Positions 20,374 through 29,062 of a DNA stretch of 64,000 nt are shown piece by piece. Numbering within the stretch: the first letter of the stretch is position 1; each line of letters begins with the position of its first letter. A program made the translations under genes and the position numbers. The notes under the pieces are model-generated. The model was not told where the DNA came from, did not search any database, and saw only the letters and a program-made list of their open reading frames with translations. The stretch comes from Niallia sp. Man26 (lineage in GTDB: Bacteria; Bacillota; Bacilli; Bacillales; Cytobacillaceae), in contig NZ_CP095744.1 in the NCBI RefSeq assembly GCF_022049065.2, positions 1-64,000 of the forward strand, in the 5' to 3' direction.

Positions 20374-21855
20374 TTAAGGTTGCCAAGAGAATGTGACAGC
20401 ACTTTTGGGAGGAAGACTGTAAGTAAAGTAAGTGCCGTTAGTCTCGATTTGAAAGCTTTTCTCCTTATCCATAGGATTCAGTGCTAGGAGGATAATAGAT
20501 TTGTCTGGATTTTGGTAAGCAACCGTTTCAATAGTGCCTGGAAAATTGGATGAATAAATTCTTACTGCATGAGGCTGGACAAATTTGCTGGCATGTCCAA
20601 GGGCATAGTATTCTGCATTTTTCGTTGTAGTCCCTGTTTTTTTGTCTATTGTTAACAACCCTGTACATATACTGCAGCCTCCGTTTACAGGACCGTTATT
20701 TTCATCTAGTGCGATATTCCACATTAGCACAGCTTTTGCCCAATTGCGCGGGCCGCCAATCATAAGATTGCTCATCTGCCAGCTGAAATTATCAGCAAAG
20801 CTTTCACTCCATTTACCTGAACTGCATTCAGTAAGATAAATATGTTTAGAAGGAAAATTTTCATGAATTTGTGCCATAGCAGCAGGAGTTCCTTCGTAGC
20901 AGTGGAAAGCAGTTCCATCGATATACTCTGCAGCTGTACTGTCTTCAAATAATGCACTTGTGTATTGGACAGCACTGTCCCAATTATGATCAAACCCTAT
21001 GATTTTTGTCTCCAAGTTATTTGCCTGAAAAGCTGGACCTAAATACTGTCCAATGAATTTAGCCTGCTCCTCGGCACCCATACTCATAGAAGGGTAGTTA
21101 GCTGAAGTGAATTCTGGCTCATTTTGAATGGTAACGGCAGAAATATCTATTCCGTTGCTTTTATATGCTTTAACATAACGAACAAAGTAATCAGCATAAG
21201 CTTTATACACTTTGTCATTCGTATAATCTAAATACCAGCCATTCAACGTTTTTTCACCGAATTTCATCCAGGCAGGTGCACTCCAAGGCGTACCCAAGAC
21301 TTGAATATCTTTATTTAATGTGAGAATATCTTGCAGACTCCCTACAACATCCTTGTCTTTTTTGATAGAAAAATAGTTCATATCATAATCTGGTTCACCG
21401 TTTGTGTCATTATACGTATAACTGCTTGGATTTCCATTGACATCGACAGAAAAATCGGAAGAGCCAATAGTATGCCTGACTATTGATAGATTAATTCCCT
21501 TGCTTGTAAATAAGTCCGTTAAAATGCTGTTTCGGTCAGAATCATCTTCATTCTGTAGCAAATAGGCAGTTGATCCAGTTACAGCAGCACCAAACCCGTC
21601 CATTTGTTGATAGGCAGTATTCGGCTCAATTGCTACAGTAGGGAGAGAAGGGGAGTGCTGATTTGAAAAATACAGGGAATCCTTTTTCTCTAGTAAATCT
21701 GCCTGATCACCTGTCGTCTGCCAGACCAATACTTCTGTTTCGTCCACTTTCTTTTGGTTACTCGTCTTGTTAACAGGGTTCATATATGCAAAGATAAGCA
21801 GTGCTAGCAGGAGCATAAGCAGCAACAGGAACGTCCATATTTTGTATTTAATCAT
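20374..21855 (-). CDS. Exported glycoside hydrolase family 30 enzyme
   Basis: A 493-residue GH30 enzyme, probably a glucosylceramidase-like beta-glucosidase or endo-beta-1,6-glucanase. An N-terminal hydrophobic segment (residues 6-24) is a signal peptide or membrane anchor. The acid/base is Glu246 in TIQNEPEF and the nucleophile Glu343 in YLTECSSG; the C-terminal beta domain ends near 490. RBS AGGAGGAA lies 10 bases before the ATG. The gene follows the GH3 gene by 93 bases on the same strand, with a terminator-like hairpin directly before its RBS. The pair likely digests an external beta-glucan. Confidence 0.92.
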   Translation of the reverse strand: MIKYKIWTFLLLLMLLLALLIFAYMNPVNKTSNQKKVDETEVLVWQTTGDQADLLEKKDSLYFSNQHSPSLPTVAIEPNTAYQQMDGFGAAVTGSTAYLLQNEDDSDRNSILTDLFTSKGINLSIVRHTIGSSDFSVDVNGNPSSYTYNDTNGEPDYDMNYFSIKKDKDVVGSLQDILTLNKDIQVLGTPWSAPAWMKFGEKTLNGWYLDYTNDKVYKAYADYFVRYVKAYKSNGIDISAVTIQNEPEFTSANYPSMSMGAEEQAKFIGQYLGPAFQANNLETKIIGFDHNWDSAVQYTSALFEDSTAAEYIDGTAFHCYEGTPAAMAQIHENFPSKHIYLTECSSGKWSESFADNFSWQMSNLMIGGPRNWAKAVLMWNIALDENNGPVNGGCSICTGLLTIDKKTGTTTKNAEYYALGHASKFVQPHAVRIYSSNFPGTIETVAYQNPDKSIILLALNPMDKEKSFQIETNGTYFTYSLPPKSAVTFSWQP

Positions 21856-21872
21856 AAATTTAGTTCCTCCTG

Positions 21873-21910
21873 AAAAAAGATCCCCACAAAGCTTTTTTGT
21901 GGGGATTTTC
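21873..21910 (-). terminator. Terminator or attenuator between GH3 and GH30 genes
   Basis: On the minus strand a 12-bp stem (AATCCCCACAAA with TTTGTGGGGATC) is followed by TTTTTT, and the GH30 RBS begins three bases later. There is no room for a promoter after it, so it should limit read-through into GH30 rather than end the operon fully. Confidence 0.75.
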
Positions 21911-21948
21911 TTTTCGATTATCTTTTTTATCTTTGTTGTTGTTTGTTA

Positions 21949-24657
21949 TTAGTTTTTAGTATTGTTAGCTTTGTTTAACTGCTTGCTTGTTGATTTAGAA
22001 ATAGTAACACTGCCTTTTAGACGAATGTCACTGGAAGAGCTGCCCACATAAACAGGCACATTACCTGAAGGAGTAACCCATTCGTTTTTCTTTTCATCAT
22101 AATAAGAGAAGGCTTTTGCATCCAGTTTAATGGTCACTTTCTTCTCTTTTCCAGGTTTAAGCTCAACCTTACTGAAGCCTGCCAATTGTTTAGGAGCTGT
22201 CTCTACATTAGTAGGAAGCTTTCCAGTATAAACTTGGACAACCTCAGAGCCTGTAACATCACCTGTATTTTTTAAGTTTAATGTAACTTCAACTGTTGGT
22301 TCAGTAGATTTCTTTGTACCTTTCACCTTTGTTTTTAACTTGTTATACTTGAAATCTGTATAAGACAAGCCATGTCCAAAGGAGAAGGCTGCTTCAATGC
22401 CAGATTGCTCATAGCCGCGGTAGCCAACAAAAATATCCTCTGAATACTTAACAGCTTCGTCAATGCCAGGATATTGTTCCTCTGAAGAAACTGGTGTGGA
22501 ATCTTCATCGACAGGGAATGTGACTGGCAGTTTTCCAGAAGGGTTTACATCGCCGAATAATACGTCAGCAATCGCATTTCCTTGTTCTTGACCTGGATAC
22601 CATGCTTGCACGATCGACTCGACCTTATTTTTCCAGTCTCCCATTTTAACTGCAATGCCGCTTTCATTGACAACTACGACATTTTTATTTACCTTCGCTA
22701 CTTCTTTAATTAACTGTTCTTGGTTATTAGGCAGTTCCATGTCCGAACGATCAACATAACCTTCACTATCATATGTTCTTGTTACAATAACAGCTGCATC
22801 TGATTTTTTCGCTAAGTCAACAGCATCAGCAATATTTTCGTCAACAATATTGTCTGCAGCTTCCCAGCCAAAGCGTAATTGACCGCCATTATCATTTCCA
22901 GACGCTTCTTTGTAGTCCGTTTTATACTCGATTTTTACATCATAATTTTTGTTTGCTTCCAGAGTAACTGTTTTTTCAATTGTATTCAATTGTTCTCCAG
23001 CGTTATCAATCACTAGAGTTCCATCAAGATACACTTTGCTTGAACCATAGCTTGTCGTAGAAAGGTTATACTCTCCAGACTTTGGAACATTGATTACACC
23101 AGTGTATCTTGCAGACATCATGCCGTTTAAGCTTGTTGGCAGGCTGTCCAATTTTGAAGATTGTGCATTAAAACCTTCATAGTTATAGAAACCAAGATTT
23201 AAGTTTACTTGTTTAGCAGTATGCTCATATTCTGGATTTCCTTCCATGTTCTTATTAGACCAGTATTCAGCTTTTAATCCATTTTCATCAGAATCAGCCT
23301 CTGGCATTAAGAAAGAAGATGGAACGGCATCAGGACCTGGTAAGATATCTCCAGCACTGATGGAATCTGTACCAGGCGCATATTCAACTTGTACATCTGC
23401 TCCTGCACGATTCTTAATACCTTCTAGCGGACTTACTGTATATGTTGGATTAACTAGGGAGCTTCCTCCGCCAGCTGCTGATGCAGTATCAGCATCAGGT
23501 CCAATAACAGCAATTGAATCCAGCTTATCTGTATTTAATGGCAAAATGTCCTTCTTATTTTGCAGTAACACCATCGTTTCTGCAGCTATTTGTCGGGCGA
23601 TTTCGCCATGTGCGGCCACATCGATTGGGTTGTTTTGTGTTGGGTTATCGAATAATCCTTTATCAAATATTTGGTAAAGAATTCGGTATGCACTTTGATT
23701 AACTGTTTCTTCACTTACTTTTCCATCCTTCACAGCCTGCAAGAGCTCTTCGCCCCATACTCCAAAAGGCTCACCTGGTGTTTCTAAGTCGAGTCCTGCA
23801 TTAATTGACTCAGCTGTGCTGACATTAGCTCCGTAGTCACTCATCACGAAACCTTCAAAGTTTAAGCTGTCTCTTAACAAATCAGTCAGTAAATCAGGAT
23901 TTTCGCATGCATAAACGCCATTTACTTTATTGAAAGAGCACATAACACTTCCTAAATCAGCATTTTCAATGACGCTTGCAAAAGGTCTTGCATAGATTTC
24001 ATTGATTGCTCGTTCACTAGCTTGAGAGTCGCTTGTAAAGCGGTCCTTTTCTTGATTGTTCAATAAGTAATGCTTGGCTGTTACCAAGACATTATTGCTT
24101 TGAATGGCATTTACATAACTAGATGCCATTTGTCCTTGTAAGTATGGATCCTCACCTAAAGATTCAAAGTTTCTTGCCCCGAAAGGATTGCGGGCAATAT
24201 CTAGCCCAGGGCCAAGCATAACATTATGTGTTGTATTGAATGCTTCATTTCCAATCAAATCACCATATTCTTCTGCTGTCTCCGTATTCCATGTTGCTGC
24301 AAGGCCGATTGCGGAAGGCAAAGCAGTTGATTGTTTGTTTTGAATTTCAGGATTGGCAATGCGGACACCTAGAGGCCCATCTGCCATTTGTAAGGCAGGA
24401 ATACCGTATTTCTCTAATCCTTCGTTATAAAATCCGTAATAGTTGTTAACATTGCCAGTAATAAAGTCTACTTTATCCTCCAATGTCATAGCTTCTACTA
24501 AAGTTTGAGTTCTTTCCTCAGCAGAAAGACTCTTGTCCATCCATGAAAACTCTTCTGCAGATGTTTCCAATGGAGGCGCTGCAAGACCGAGCACCATTGT
24601 AAATAAGATGCTGGCTTTTGTCAGTTTGCGTTTCCCCTCTGATAATAAAGCCATCAT
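21949..24657 (-). CDS. Exported beta-glucosidase, GH3 with PA14 domain
   Basis: A 902-residue secreted enzyme. A signal peptide ends near the APPLETSAEE site (about residue 35). The GH3 (alpha/beta)8 domain covers about 50-340, with nucleophile Asp274 in GFVMSDYGAN and the KHYLLNNQE active-site stretch; the second GH3 domain is interrupted by a PA14 domain (about 460-600), and a fibronectin-III-like domain (about 780-880) ends the protein. GH3 enzymes of this build release glucose from beta-glucan oligosaccharides or act on glycosides. It heads a two-gene unit with the GH30 enzyme. Confidence 0.94.
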   Translation of the reverse strand: MMALLSEGKRKLTKASILFTMVLGLAAPPLETSAEEFSWMDKSLSAEERTQTLVEAMTLEDKVDFITGNVNNYYGFYNEGLEKYGIPALQMADGPLGVRIANPEIQNKQSTALPSAIGLAATWNTETAEEYGDLIGNEAFNTTHNVMLGPGLDIARNPFGARNFESLGEDPYLQGQMASSYVNAIQSNNVLVTAKHYLLNNQEKDRFTSDSQASERAINEIYARPFASVIENADLGSVMCSFNKVNGVYACENPDLLTDLLRDSLNFEGFVMSDYGANVSTAESINAGLDLETPGEPFGVWGEELLQAVKDGKVSEETVNQSAYRILYQIFDKGLFDNPTQNNPIDVAAHGEIARQIAAETMVLLQNKKDILPLNTDKLDSIAVIGPDADTASAAGGGSSLVNPTYTVSPLEGIKNRAGADVQVEYAPGTDSISAGDILPGPDAVPSSFLMPEADSDENGLKAEYWSNKNMEGNPEYEHTAKQVNLNLGFYNYEGFNAQSSKLDSLPTSLNGMMSARYTGVINVPKSGEYNLSTTSYGSSKVYLDGTLVIDNAGEQLNTIEKTVTLEANKNYDVKIEYKTDYKEASGNDNGGQLRFGWEAADNIVDENIADAVDLAKKSDAAVIVTRTYDSEGYVDRSDMELPNNQEQLIKEVAKVNKNVVVVNESGIAVKMGDWKNKVESIVQAWYPGQEQGNAIADVLFGDVNPSGKLPVTFPVDEDSTPVSSEEQYPGIDEAVKYSEDIFVGYRGYEQSGIEAAFSFGHGLSYTDFKYNKLKTKVKGTKKSTEPTVEVTLNLKNTGDVTGSEVVQVYTGKLPTNVETAPKQLAGFSKVELKPGKEKKVTIKLDAKAFSYYDEKKNEWVTPSGNVPVYVGSSSSDIRLKGSVTISKSTSKQLNKANNTKN

Positions 24658-25070
24658 TTCACTCCTTTTTTTATATTGAGTAGGCCTTGTAATATTTGTC
24701 TCTAATTAGTTTGGCCTACCGCTTGAACACCTAACATCATAGCGGAGTGAGTCAGAAAGACCATAGAGAGAATGTTGTAATTTTTAAGAGAGGAAAAAGT
24801 GAGATTTTGGCTAAGAAAAGGAAGATTGTTGAAGGAACATCATCTGATTCTCCTGCGAAATTTGTAAATAAAGGAATGAGTGACGGTTACAGAGAAAATG
24901 ACCAAATATCTATTGAAAAAAGTGAATTACATAATTATGACAAACTATTCTGAAATATTAGCAATAGCTTAGACAACAGAATGTAACAATAAAAAATAAG
25001 CGTCATTTTAAGAAATATTGGTGTTTAGATTTGTAATATTATTACGGAAAAATGGGAGAGATATAAAAAA
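24658..25070. other. Intergenic stretch between GH3 and nitroreductase
   Basis: It holds the GH3 promoter region, including a 7-bp inverted repeat (GTAGGCC at 24680, GGCCTAC at 24713). A 68-codon frame at 24747 has no good RBS and no family resemblance, so I leave it out. Confidence 0.5.
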
Positions 25071-25107
25071 GAGAACCAAGGTTAAGATTGTCCCTGGTTC
25101 TTTTCTT
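25070..25107 (-). terminator. Terminator of the nitroreductase gene
   Basis: Imperfect stem pairing GAACCAGG with CCTTGGTTC (one bulged base), followed on the minus strand by a T-rich run. Confidence 0.65.
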
Positions 25108-25143
25108 CCTAGTATTCTTTAAAGTAAATGTAAAAACTAGTTA

Positions 25144-25782
25144 TTATCTCCATTCTGTTGTTGTTTCAACAGGGAGGCGGTATGATTCGAAACCTTCATG
25201 TGCTGCTTTACCGATAGTCAGAAGCATAATTGGAATATAGCGGTCTTTCTCAAGGCCGAAGCTTTCAGCAATTTGATCTTTTTCATATCCGCCGATAGGG
25301 TTTGTATCATATCCGTAAGCACGTGCCACCAGCATTAATTGCATAGAAACAAGACCAGCATCTAGCATAATAGTATCCTTCATGACTTCCTCGGACATAT
25401 TTTCATAATATGGTGTAAAAGCATTCAATTGAGCGTCTTTTACTTCTTGAGGCATTAGGCCAAGCTCAACAGCCTTGCTGTAGATTTCCTCCGCATAATC
25501 AAAGTTCTTCTTGTCACCGAACACAGCGATAACAGCAGAAGAGCTCAAAACTTTATCTTTGTTAAAGCGTGATAGAGGAGCTAGTTTAGCTTTTCCTTCT
25601 TCACTGTCAATAACTACAAAGCGCCATGGCTGCATATTAATAGAAGATGGAGCTTTAGAAGCTTGTGTTAAGATTTCACTCATCTCTTCACGGCTGATTT
25701 TAACAGTAGGGTCATACACCTTAATAGAACGGCGTCCGTATACAATCTCATTGAAATCATTTATTTTTTGAAATTTACTCAT
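25144..25782 (-). CDS. Nitroreductase family protein
   Basis: A 212-residue FMN-dependent NAD(P)H oxidoreductase. The first FMN-binding element is YGRRSIKVYD (about 15-24), followed by KAPSSINMQPWRFVV (about 43-57), and GYDTNPIGGYEK and PIMLLTIGKAAHEG lie in the C-terminal half, as in B. subtilis YdgI-like proteins. It reduces nitro or quinone compounds; its true substrate is unknown. RBS AAAGGAGA. It is preceded by three operator-like boxes that overlap its predicted -35 element, so it is probably repressed by a redox- or drug-sensing factor not in the window. Confidence 0.93.
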   Translation of the reverse strand: MSKFQKINDFNEIVYGRRSIKVYDPTVKISREEMSEILTQASKAPSSINMQPWRFVVIDSEEGKAKLAPLSRFNKDKVLSSSAVIAVFGDKKNFDYAEEIYSKAVELGLMPQEVKDAQLNAFTPYYENMSEEVMKDTIMLDAGLVSMQLMLVARAYGYDTNPIGGYEKDQIAESFGLEKDRYIPIMLLTIGKAAHEGFESYRLPVETTTEWR

Positions 25783-25816
25783 AGTAAACTGTCTCCTTTA
25801 TAATTAAAGTTATTTG

Positions 25817-25858
25817 TTGACGTATCAATATTTGACATATCAACTATTGATACGTCAA
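25817..25858 (-). promoter_or_regulatory. Triple operator before the nitroreductase gene
   Basis: Three 12-bp near-palindromes of the form TTGA-N4-TCAA stand at 25817-25828, 25832-25843 and 25847-25858, each exactly 15 bases apart. The box nearest the gene supplies a -35 TTGATA, with AATTAT at 17-base spacing as -10. Steric repression is the simple reading. Confidence 0.75.
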
Positions 25859-26042
25859 ATAATAATATATTTTTACGGAAAATGCAAGTCATAAGTTTAG
25901 GGAATTCTTTTTTTAGAGATTTTGTCTATATTTTAGTTGGAGGATAGGGGAGTACATTTTTAAACATTCATGCATAGAAAAGGAAGATGGCATTTAACGA
26001 TGAGAACGGTACAAATTTTCTAAGATAGATTAAAGGTAATAG

Positions 26043-26063
26043 TTGCACCTAAAAAAGGTGCAA
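26043..26063 (-). terminator. Terminator of azlCD
   Basis: Stem TTGCACC / GGTGCAA after the azlD stop codon, with only a modest T run on the minus strand. Confidence 0.55.
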
Positions 26064-26076
26064 TTATTATATTCTT

Positions 26077-26415
26077 TCATATTGAAAATCCAGCAAGTAA
26101 CCATCTCATTAATACAAACGCAATAACTCCAGCAACAACTGTCCATAATAAACTGCGAGTCTTAATGGCAATAAGAGCTGTTATAATGGCTGCTGGCAGC
26201 TCCTCGTTTAGCATTATCTGTACTTTGTTATCTTCCATAAATAATTCCTGTCCAATTATAGCGGCGAGTATGGCAATAGGCACAAAATGCAGCCAGGTTT
26301 GAACGTTATCTGACAGCTTTAATCGGCTGAGTACCATTATAGGCACAACTCTTGGTATAAAGGTTACGATAGCTCCTCCAATTACAATTAAAAGTACAGC
26401 AGCGTTTATTTCCAT
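26077..26415 (-). CDS. azlD: Branched-chain amino acid exporter small subunit AzlD
   Basis: A 112-residue membrane protein with about four helices, the small partner of AzlC in export of branched-chain amino acids and analogues. The motif FIPRVVPIMVLSRLKL is typical of AzlD. The start at 26415 (MEINAAVLL) is chosen because it has GGTGATG upstream and gives a 10-base overlap with azlC, as usual for this pair; the longer frame would reach far into azlC. Confidence 0.9.
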   Translation of the reverse strand: MEINAAVLLIVIGGAIVTFIPRVVPIMVLSRLKLSDNVQTWLHFVPIAILAAIIGQELFMEDNKVQIMLNEELPAAIITALIAIKTRSLLWTVVAGVIAFVLMRWLLAGFSI

Positions 26416-27137
26416 TTGGTCATCACCATCCCGATAGTGGCTGCTAAAATAGTGGCAATGATAATGCTTAAACTGCCTGAGAGCCACCGTGAACACACTA
26501 TTATCATTATTGTTGCTATTATGCTGACAAGTATGTCAATACGCACAGTTTTTCTGACTGAAATGGATATAGCTAATAAACCAATATAAACAGCTGGCAA
26601 CGCAAATTCCAGACCAAGTGCATCAGGATTTGTTATCCACTTTGCAAAGTAAGCACCTGCCAAATTAGCAATTAGCCAATTTACATACGCTGTTATATTA
26701 AGACCGTGCATCCATTTTTCACTTATATTGTTCTTTTCTGCACTTTTTTGGATAGCCACACCGAAAGTTTCATCTGTTAACACTGCCCCAATTAACATAT
26801 TACGAAAAGGGGACAAATGCTGAAAATAAGGTGATAGAGCAGCACTTAGAAGTAAGTGACGTATATTAACAAAGAAAATCGTTGTGATTACAGCAAGTGG
26901 AGTACTGATAAGATACATACTAGCCACAATAAACTGAGCGGAGCCTGAATAAACAAATAAGGTTAGTAATATTATTTCAGCAATGCTGAGTCCTGCTGTT
27001 TTTTGCACGATTCCACAGGCAAAACCAATGCTTAAGTAAGCTAATAATGTTGGTATACATGCTTTGACTCCTTGTAAGAATGTTTCCTCTGATCCTTTTT
27101 TCATTACTATGCTGTAGTTGGGACTGTCAAGCTGCAT
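26406..27137 (-). CDS. azlC: Branched-chain amino acid exporter large subunit AzlC
   Basis: A 243-residue membrane protein of the AzlC family. Recognisable elements are SIGFACGIVQ, FVYSGSAQF and NIRHLLLSAALSPY, with about seven membrane helices. It overlaps azlD and is preceded by AAAGGAG. A TrmB-type regulator gene lies just upstream on the same strand, separated by a terminator; the azlC promoter region carries one copy of the motif repeated before the regulator gene (27171-27184). Confidence 0.93.
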   Translation of the reverse strand: MQLDSPNYSIVMKKGSEETFLQGVKACIPTLLAYLSIGFACGIVQKTAGLSIAEIILLTLFVYSGSAQFIVASMYLISTPLAVITTIFFVNIRHLLLSAALSPYFQHLSPFRNMLIGAVLTDETFGVAIQKSAEKNNISEKWMHGLNITAYVNWLIANLAGAYFAKWITNPDALGLEFALPAVYIGLLAISISVRKTVRIDILVSIIATIMIIVCSRWLSGSLSIIIATILAATIGMVMTKWK

Positions 27138-27197
27138 AGGTAAAGCTCCTTTCTTCAGTAGAGGTTATAAAACTAACTACTAATAAAAATTGCTATT

Positions 27198-27229
27198 AAA
27201 ACGGTTCAAACAATTATTTGAACCGTTTT
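27198..27229 (-). terminator. Terminator of the TrmB-type gene
   Basis: A 13-bp perfect stem (AAAACGGTTCAAA / TTTGAACCGTTTT) overlaps the stop codon of the regulator gene and separates it from azlCD. Confidence 0.85.
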
Positions 27230-28026
27230 CCTGTAACAACCCGCAATAAATCTTTATTATCTCTCCAAAGAGCTTCTACTCTTTGTTCGCCAATTTCATT
27301 TGTCAATGCTGCAAAAATAATATCATGGCCAATATATTCGAGTGCTACCAATACAAGGGCAGGATCTTGTGTTTTTATAGCCCAGCCTTGGGAAGCTGGG
27401 GAACAATTCGCAATAATCACTTCTTCGTTATCACGAGCCACAATGGTCAGCCGGCCGTTTGTACGTTCCTCTGCGACTTTAGGAGACATATAATCATGAT
27501 GTGTTGTATAGCCAAGCGTTGTGTTTGGCGCACCAAATAAAATGGAGGTGACTGCAACACCTTCTTTTTCTTTCCGTAATACAGCATCCTCAATAGGCGG
27601 TATTTGCGGAGCCCATACAGATAGCCAAATTTCTTCTTTTGCTCGTAAAATCAAATTATTCATTTCTGCTAGTACATTTTCATCACCGCTAATCCGGTGG
27701 ATAGTATCTACCTCTTGTTCACTTTTAAGTGCTGCTAAGTTTTTCTCTAAATAATCAAAAGACTGTTCAAAGTTCTGCCGCAGTCGGGAAATTAAATCTT
27801 TTGCTGGCAGCGGCGCATATTGGACAGGTTCAGAAGGAACAATGTACACAGCACCTTTATCAAGCAGTTTTCCAAGCACTTCATAAATCATAGACCGAGG
27901 GACACTGGATCGTTTGCTAATCTCATAGCCTGTCATAGGTGAATGCTTTAAAAGGCTGACATATGCTTTACATTCATATTGGGAAAAACCGAGCTTCTGC
28001 AATTCTTTAAAGATTTCGTCCAACAT
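27214..28026 (-). CDS. TrmB family transcriptional regulator
   Basis: A 270-residue regulator. The N-terminal winged helix (about 1-75; FSQYECKAYVSLLKHSPMTGYEISKRSSVPRSMIYEVLGKL in part) is followed by a short coiled linker and a TrmB effector domain (about 110-260) of the phospholipase-D-like fold. TrmB proteins in bacilli often control neighbouring transporters, and here the neighbour is azlCD. Two 25-base direct repeats lie before the gene, one partial copy before azlC, so self-control and control of azlCD are likely. Confidence 0.9.
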   Translation of the reverse strand: MLDEIFKELQKLGFSQYECKAYVSLLKHSPMTGYEISKRSSVPRSMIYEVLGKLLDKGAVYIVPSEPVQYAPLPAKDLISRLRQNFEQSFDYLEKNLAALKSEQEVDTIHRISGDENVLAEMNNLILRAKEEIWLSVWAPQIPPIEDAVLRKEKEGVAVTSILFGAPNTTLGYTTHHDYMSPKVAEERTNGRLTIVARDNEEVIIANCSPASQGWAIKTQDPALVLVALEYIGHDIIFAALTNEIGEQRVEALWRDNKDLLRVVTGKRFK

Positions 28027-28043
28027 AACACGTCCTTTCTTTT

Positions 28044-28106
28044 ACTACTTTAGTAGTTAGGGTAATACTTACGTATATTTATAGTAGTTAGTTTAATACT
28101 TACTAA
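28044..28106 (-). promoter_or_regulatory. Tandem operators before the TrmB-type gene
   Basis: Two direct repeats, 28051-28075 and 28082-28106, 31 bases apart, share TAGTAGTTAG then TAATACTTAC. The core TAGTAGTTAG recurs in the azlC upstream region at 27171-27184 on the minus strand. Confidence 0.65.
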
Positions 28107-28183
28107 TAATAATTTCAAGAATTTTTGTACTTTTATAATAAAAAGAGTGAATAGAATAGGGGAATTGTCAATGAAGCAAAAAA

Positions 28184-28205
28184 GCATGAACAAATCTGTT
28201 CATGC
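28184..28205 (-). terminator. Terminator of the MerR-type gene
   Basis: A 9-bp stem (GCATGAACA / TGTTCATGC) followed on the minus strand by TTTTTT. Confidence 0.85.
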
Positions 28206-28213
28206 ACTAAACT

Positions 28214-29011
28214 TTATATAGGGTCTTTAATCCTTACTTCCATTCTTGTCACATATTCTTCTGTTATATGAGTTTCATGAAAATCAATGAGATACGTTTC
28301 AAAAAGGTGGCCATCGGCTGTGTAATTGTTTGTTTTGATATACTCTTTCAGCTTCGTAATATACTGCTGTGTTTTTTTATAATTGCCTTTATAACAAGTA
28401 GATGCATATTTTCCTTTAGGTATTATCATTGTATTCGGGTCTGAATCATTTTCGATATAATAAAATACACGGTGATTAATCGAATTAGTTGAAGTTTTAA
28501 CGTACAGAAAGCTGCCAATCATCTGTTGCTCTAAGTACGGAAGATTGTTTTCGTATTTTTTATACAGCTCTTTCAATGATAAGTCTACATGTTCACCATC
28601 AGTATCTTTATCATTACTGGCAATCACATATCTGTCAGGGTACTCAATCACCTGACATTCACCTTCAGACATTTGGGCAGTATGTGTAAATAAATCAATT
28701 CTTTCCTCGACGATATGCTGCATTTCTTGCAGTGCAGCTAACTCTTGTTCAAGAAAGTTTTGCTGTTTTTTCAATAAGTTTAAGGTCTTCTCAACCGTGC
28801 GTTTCTCTAAATAGTCTTTAATTTCTTCTAATGGTATATTAAATTTCCTTAAATCACGGATGATATTCAGCTGTTGTAAATGTTCATCTGTATAAATACG
28901 ATAGTTATTTTCGCCTCTGCTAGGGACTACTAAATTAATTTCCTCATAGTAGCGCAAAGTATGTGCACTAATGTCATAAAGATTAGCGATTTCGTTTATT
29001 TTCCAATTCAT
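28214..29011 (-). CDS. MerR family regulator with GyrI-like effector domain
   Basis: A 265-residue multidrug-type activator resembling BltR/BmrR. The N-terminal MerR winged helix (KINEIANLYDISAHTLRYYEEINL, about 1-70) is followed by a coiled dimer helix (about 75-115) and an effector-binding domain with GyrI-like character (about 120-265). It should respond to a small hydrophobic or cationic drug. The only neighbour on the same strand is the GNAT gene upstream, so the pair may act together as in blt/bltD-type loci, although no pump is adjacent. Confidence 0.88.
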   Translation of the reverse strand: MNWKINEIANLYDISAHTLRYYEEINLVVPSRGENNYRIYTDEHLQQLNIIRDLRKFNIPLEEIKDYLEKRTVEKTLNLLKKQQNFLEQELAALQEMQHIVEERIDLFTHTAQMSEGECQVIEYPDRYVIASNDKDTDGEHVDLSLKELYKKYENNLPYLEQQMIGSFLYVKTSTNSINHRVFYYIENDSDPNTMIIPKGKYASTCYKGNYKKTQQYITKLKEYIKTNNYTADGHLFETYLIDFHETHITEEYVTRMEVRIKDPI

Positions 29012-29062
29012 AATTCCGCTCCATAACTGCGCCCATCTCTATTGAAATGGCAATTCTGCAGA

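Noticed and set aside
24747..24953. 68-codon plus-strand frame between the GH3 and nitroreductase genes
   Set aside because: GTG start without a proper RBS, low-complexity charged composition and no family resemblance.
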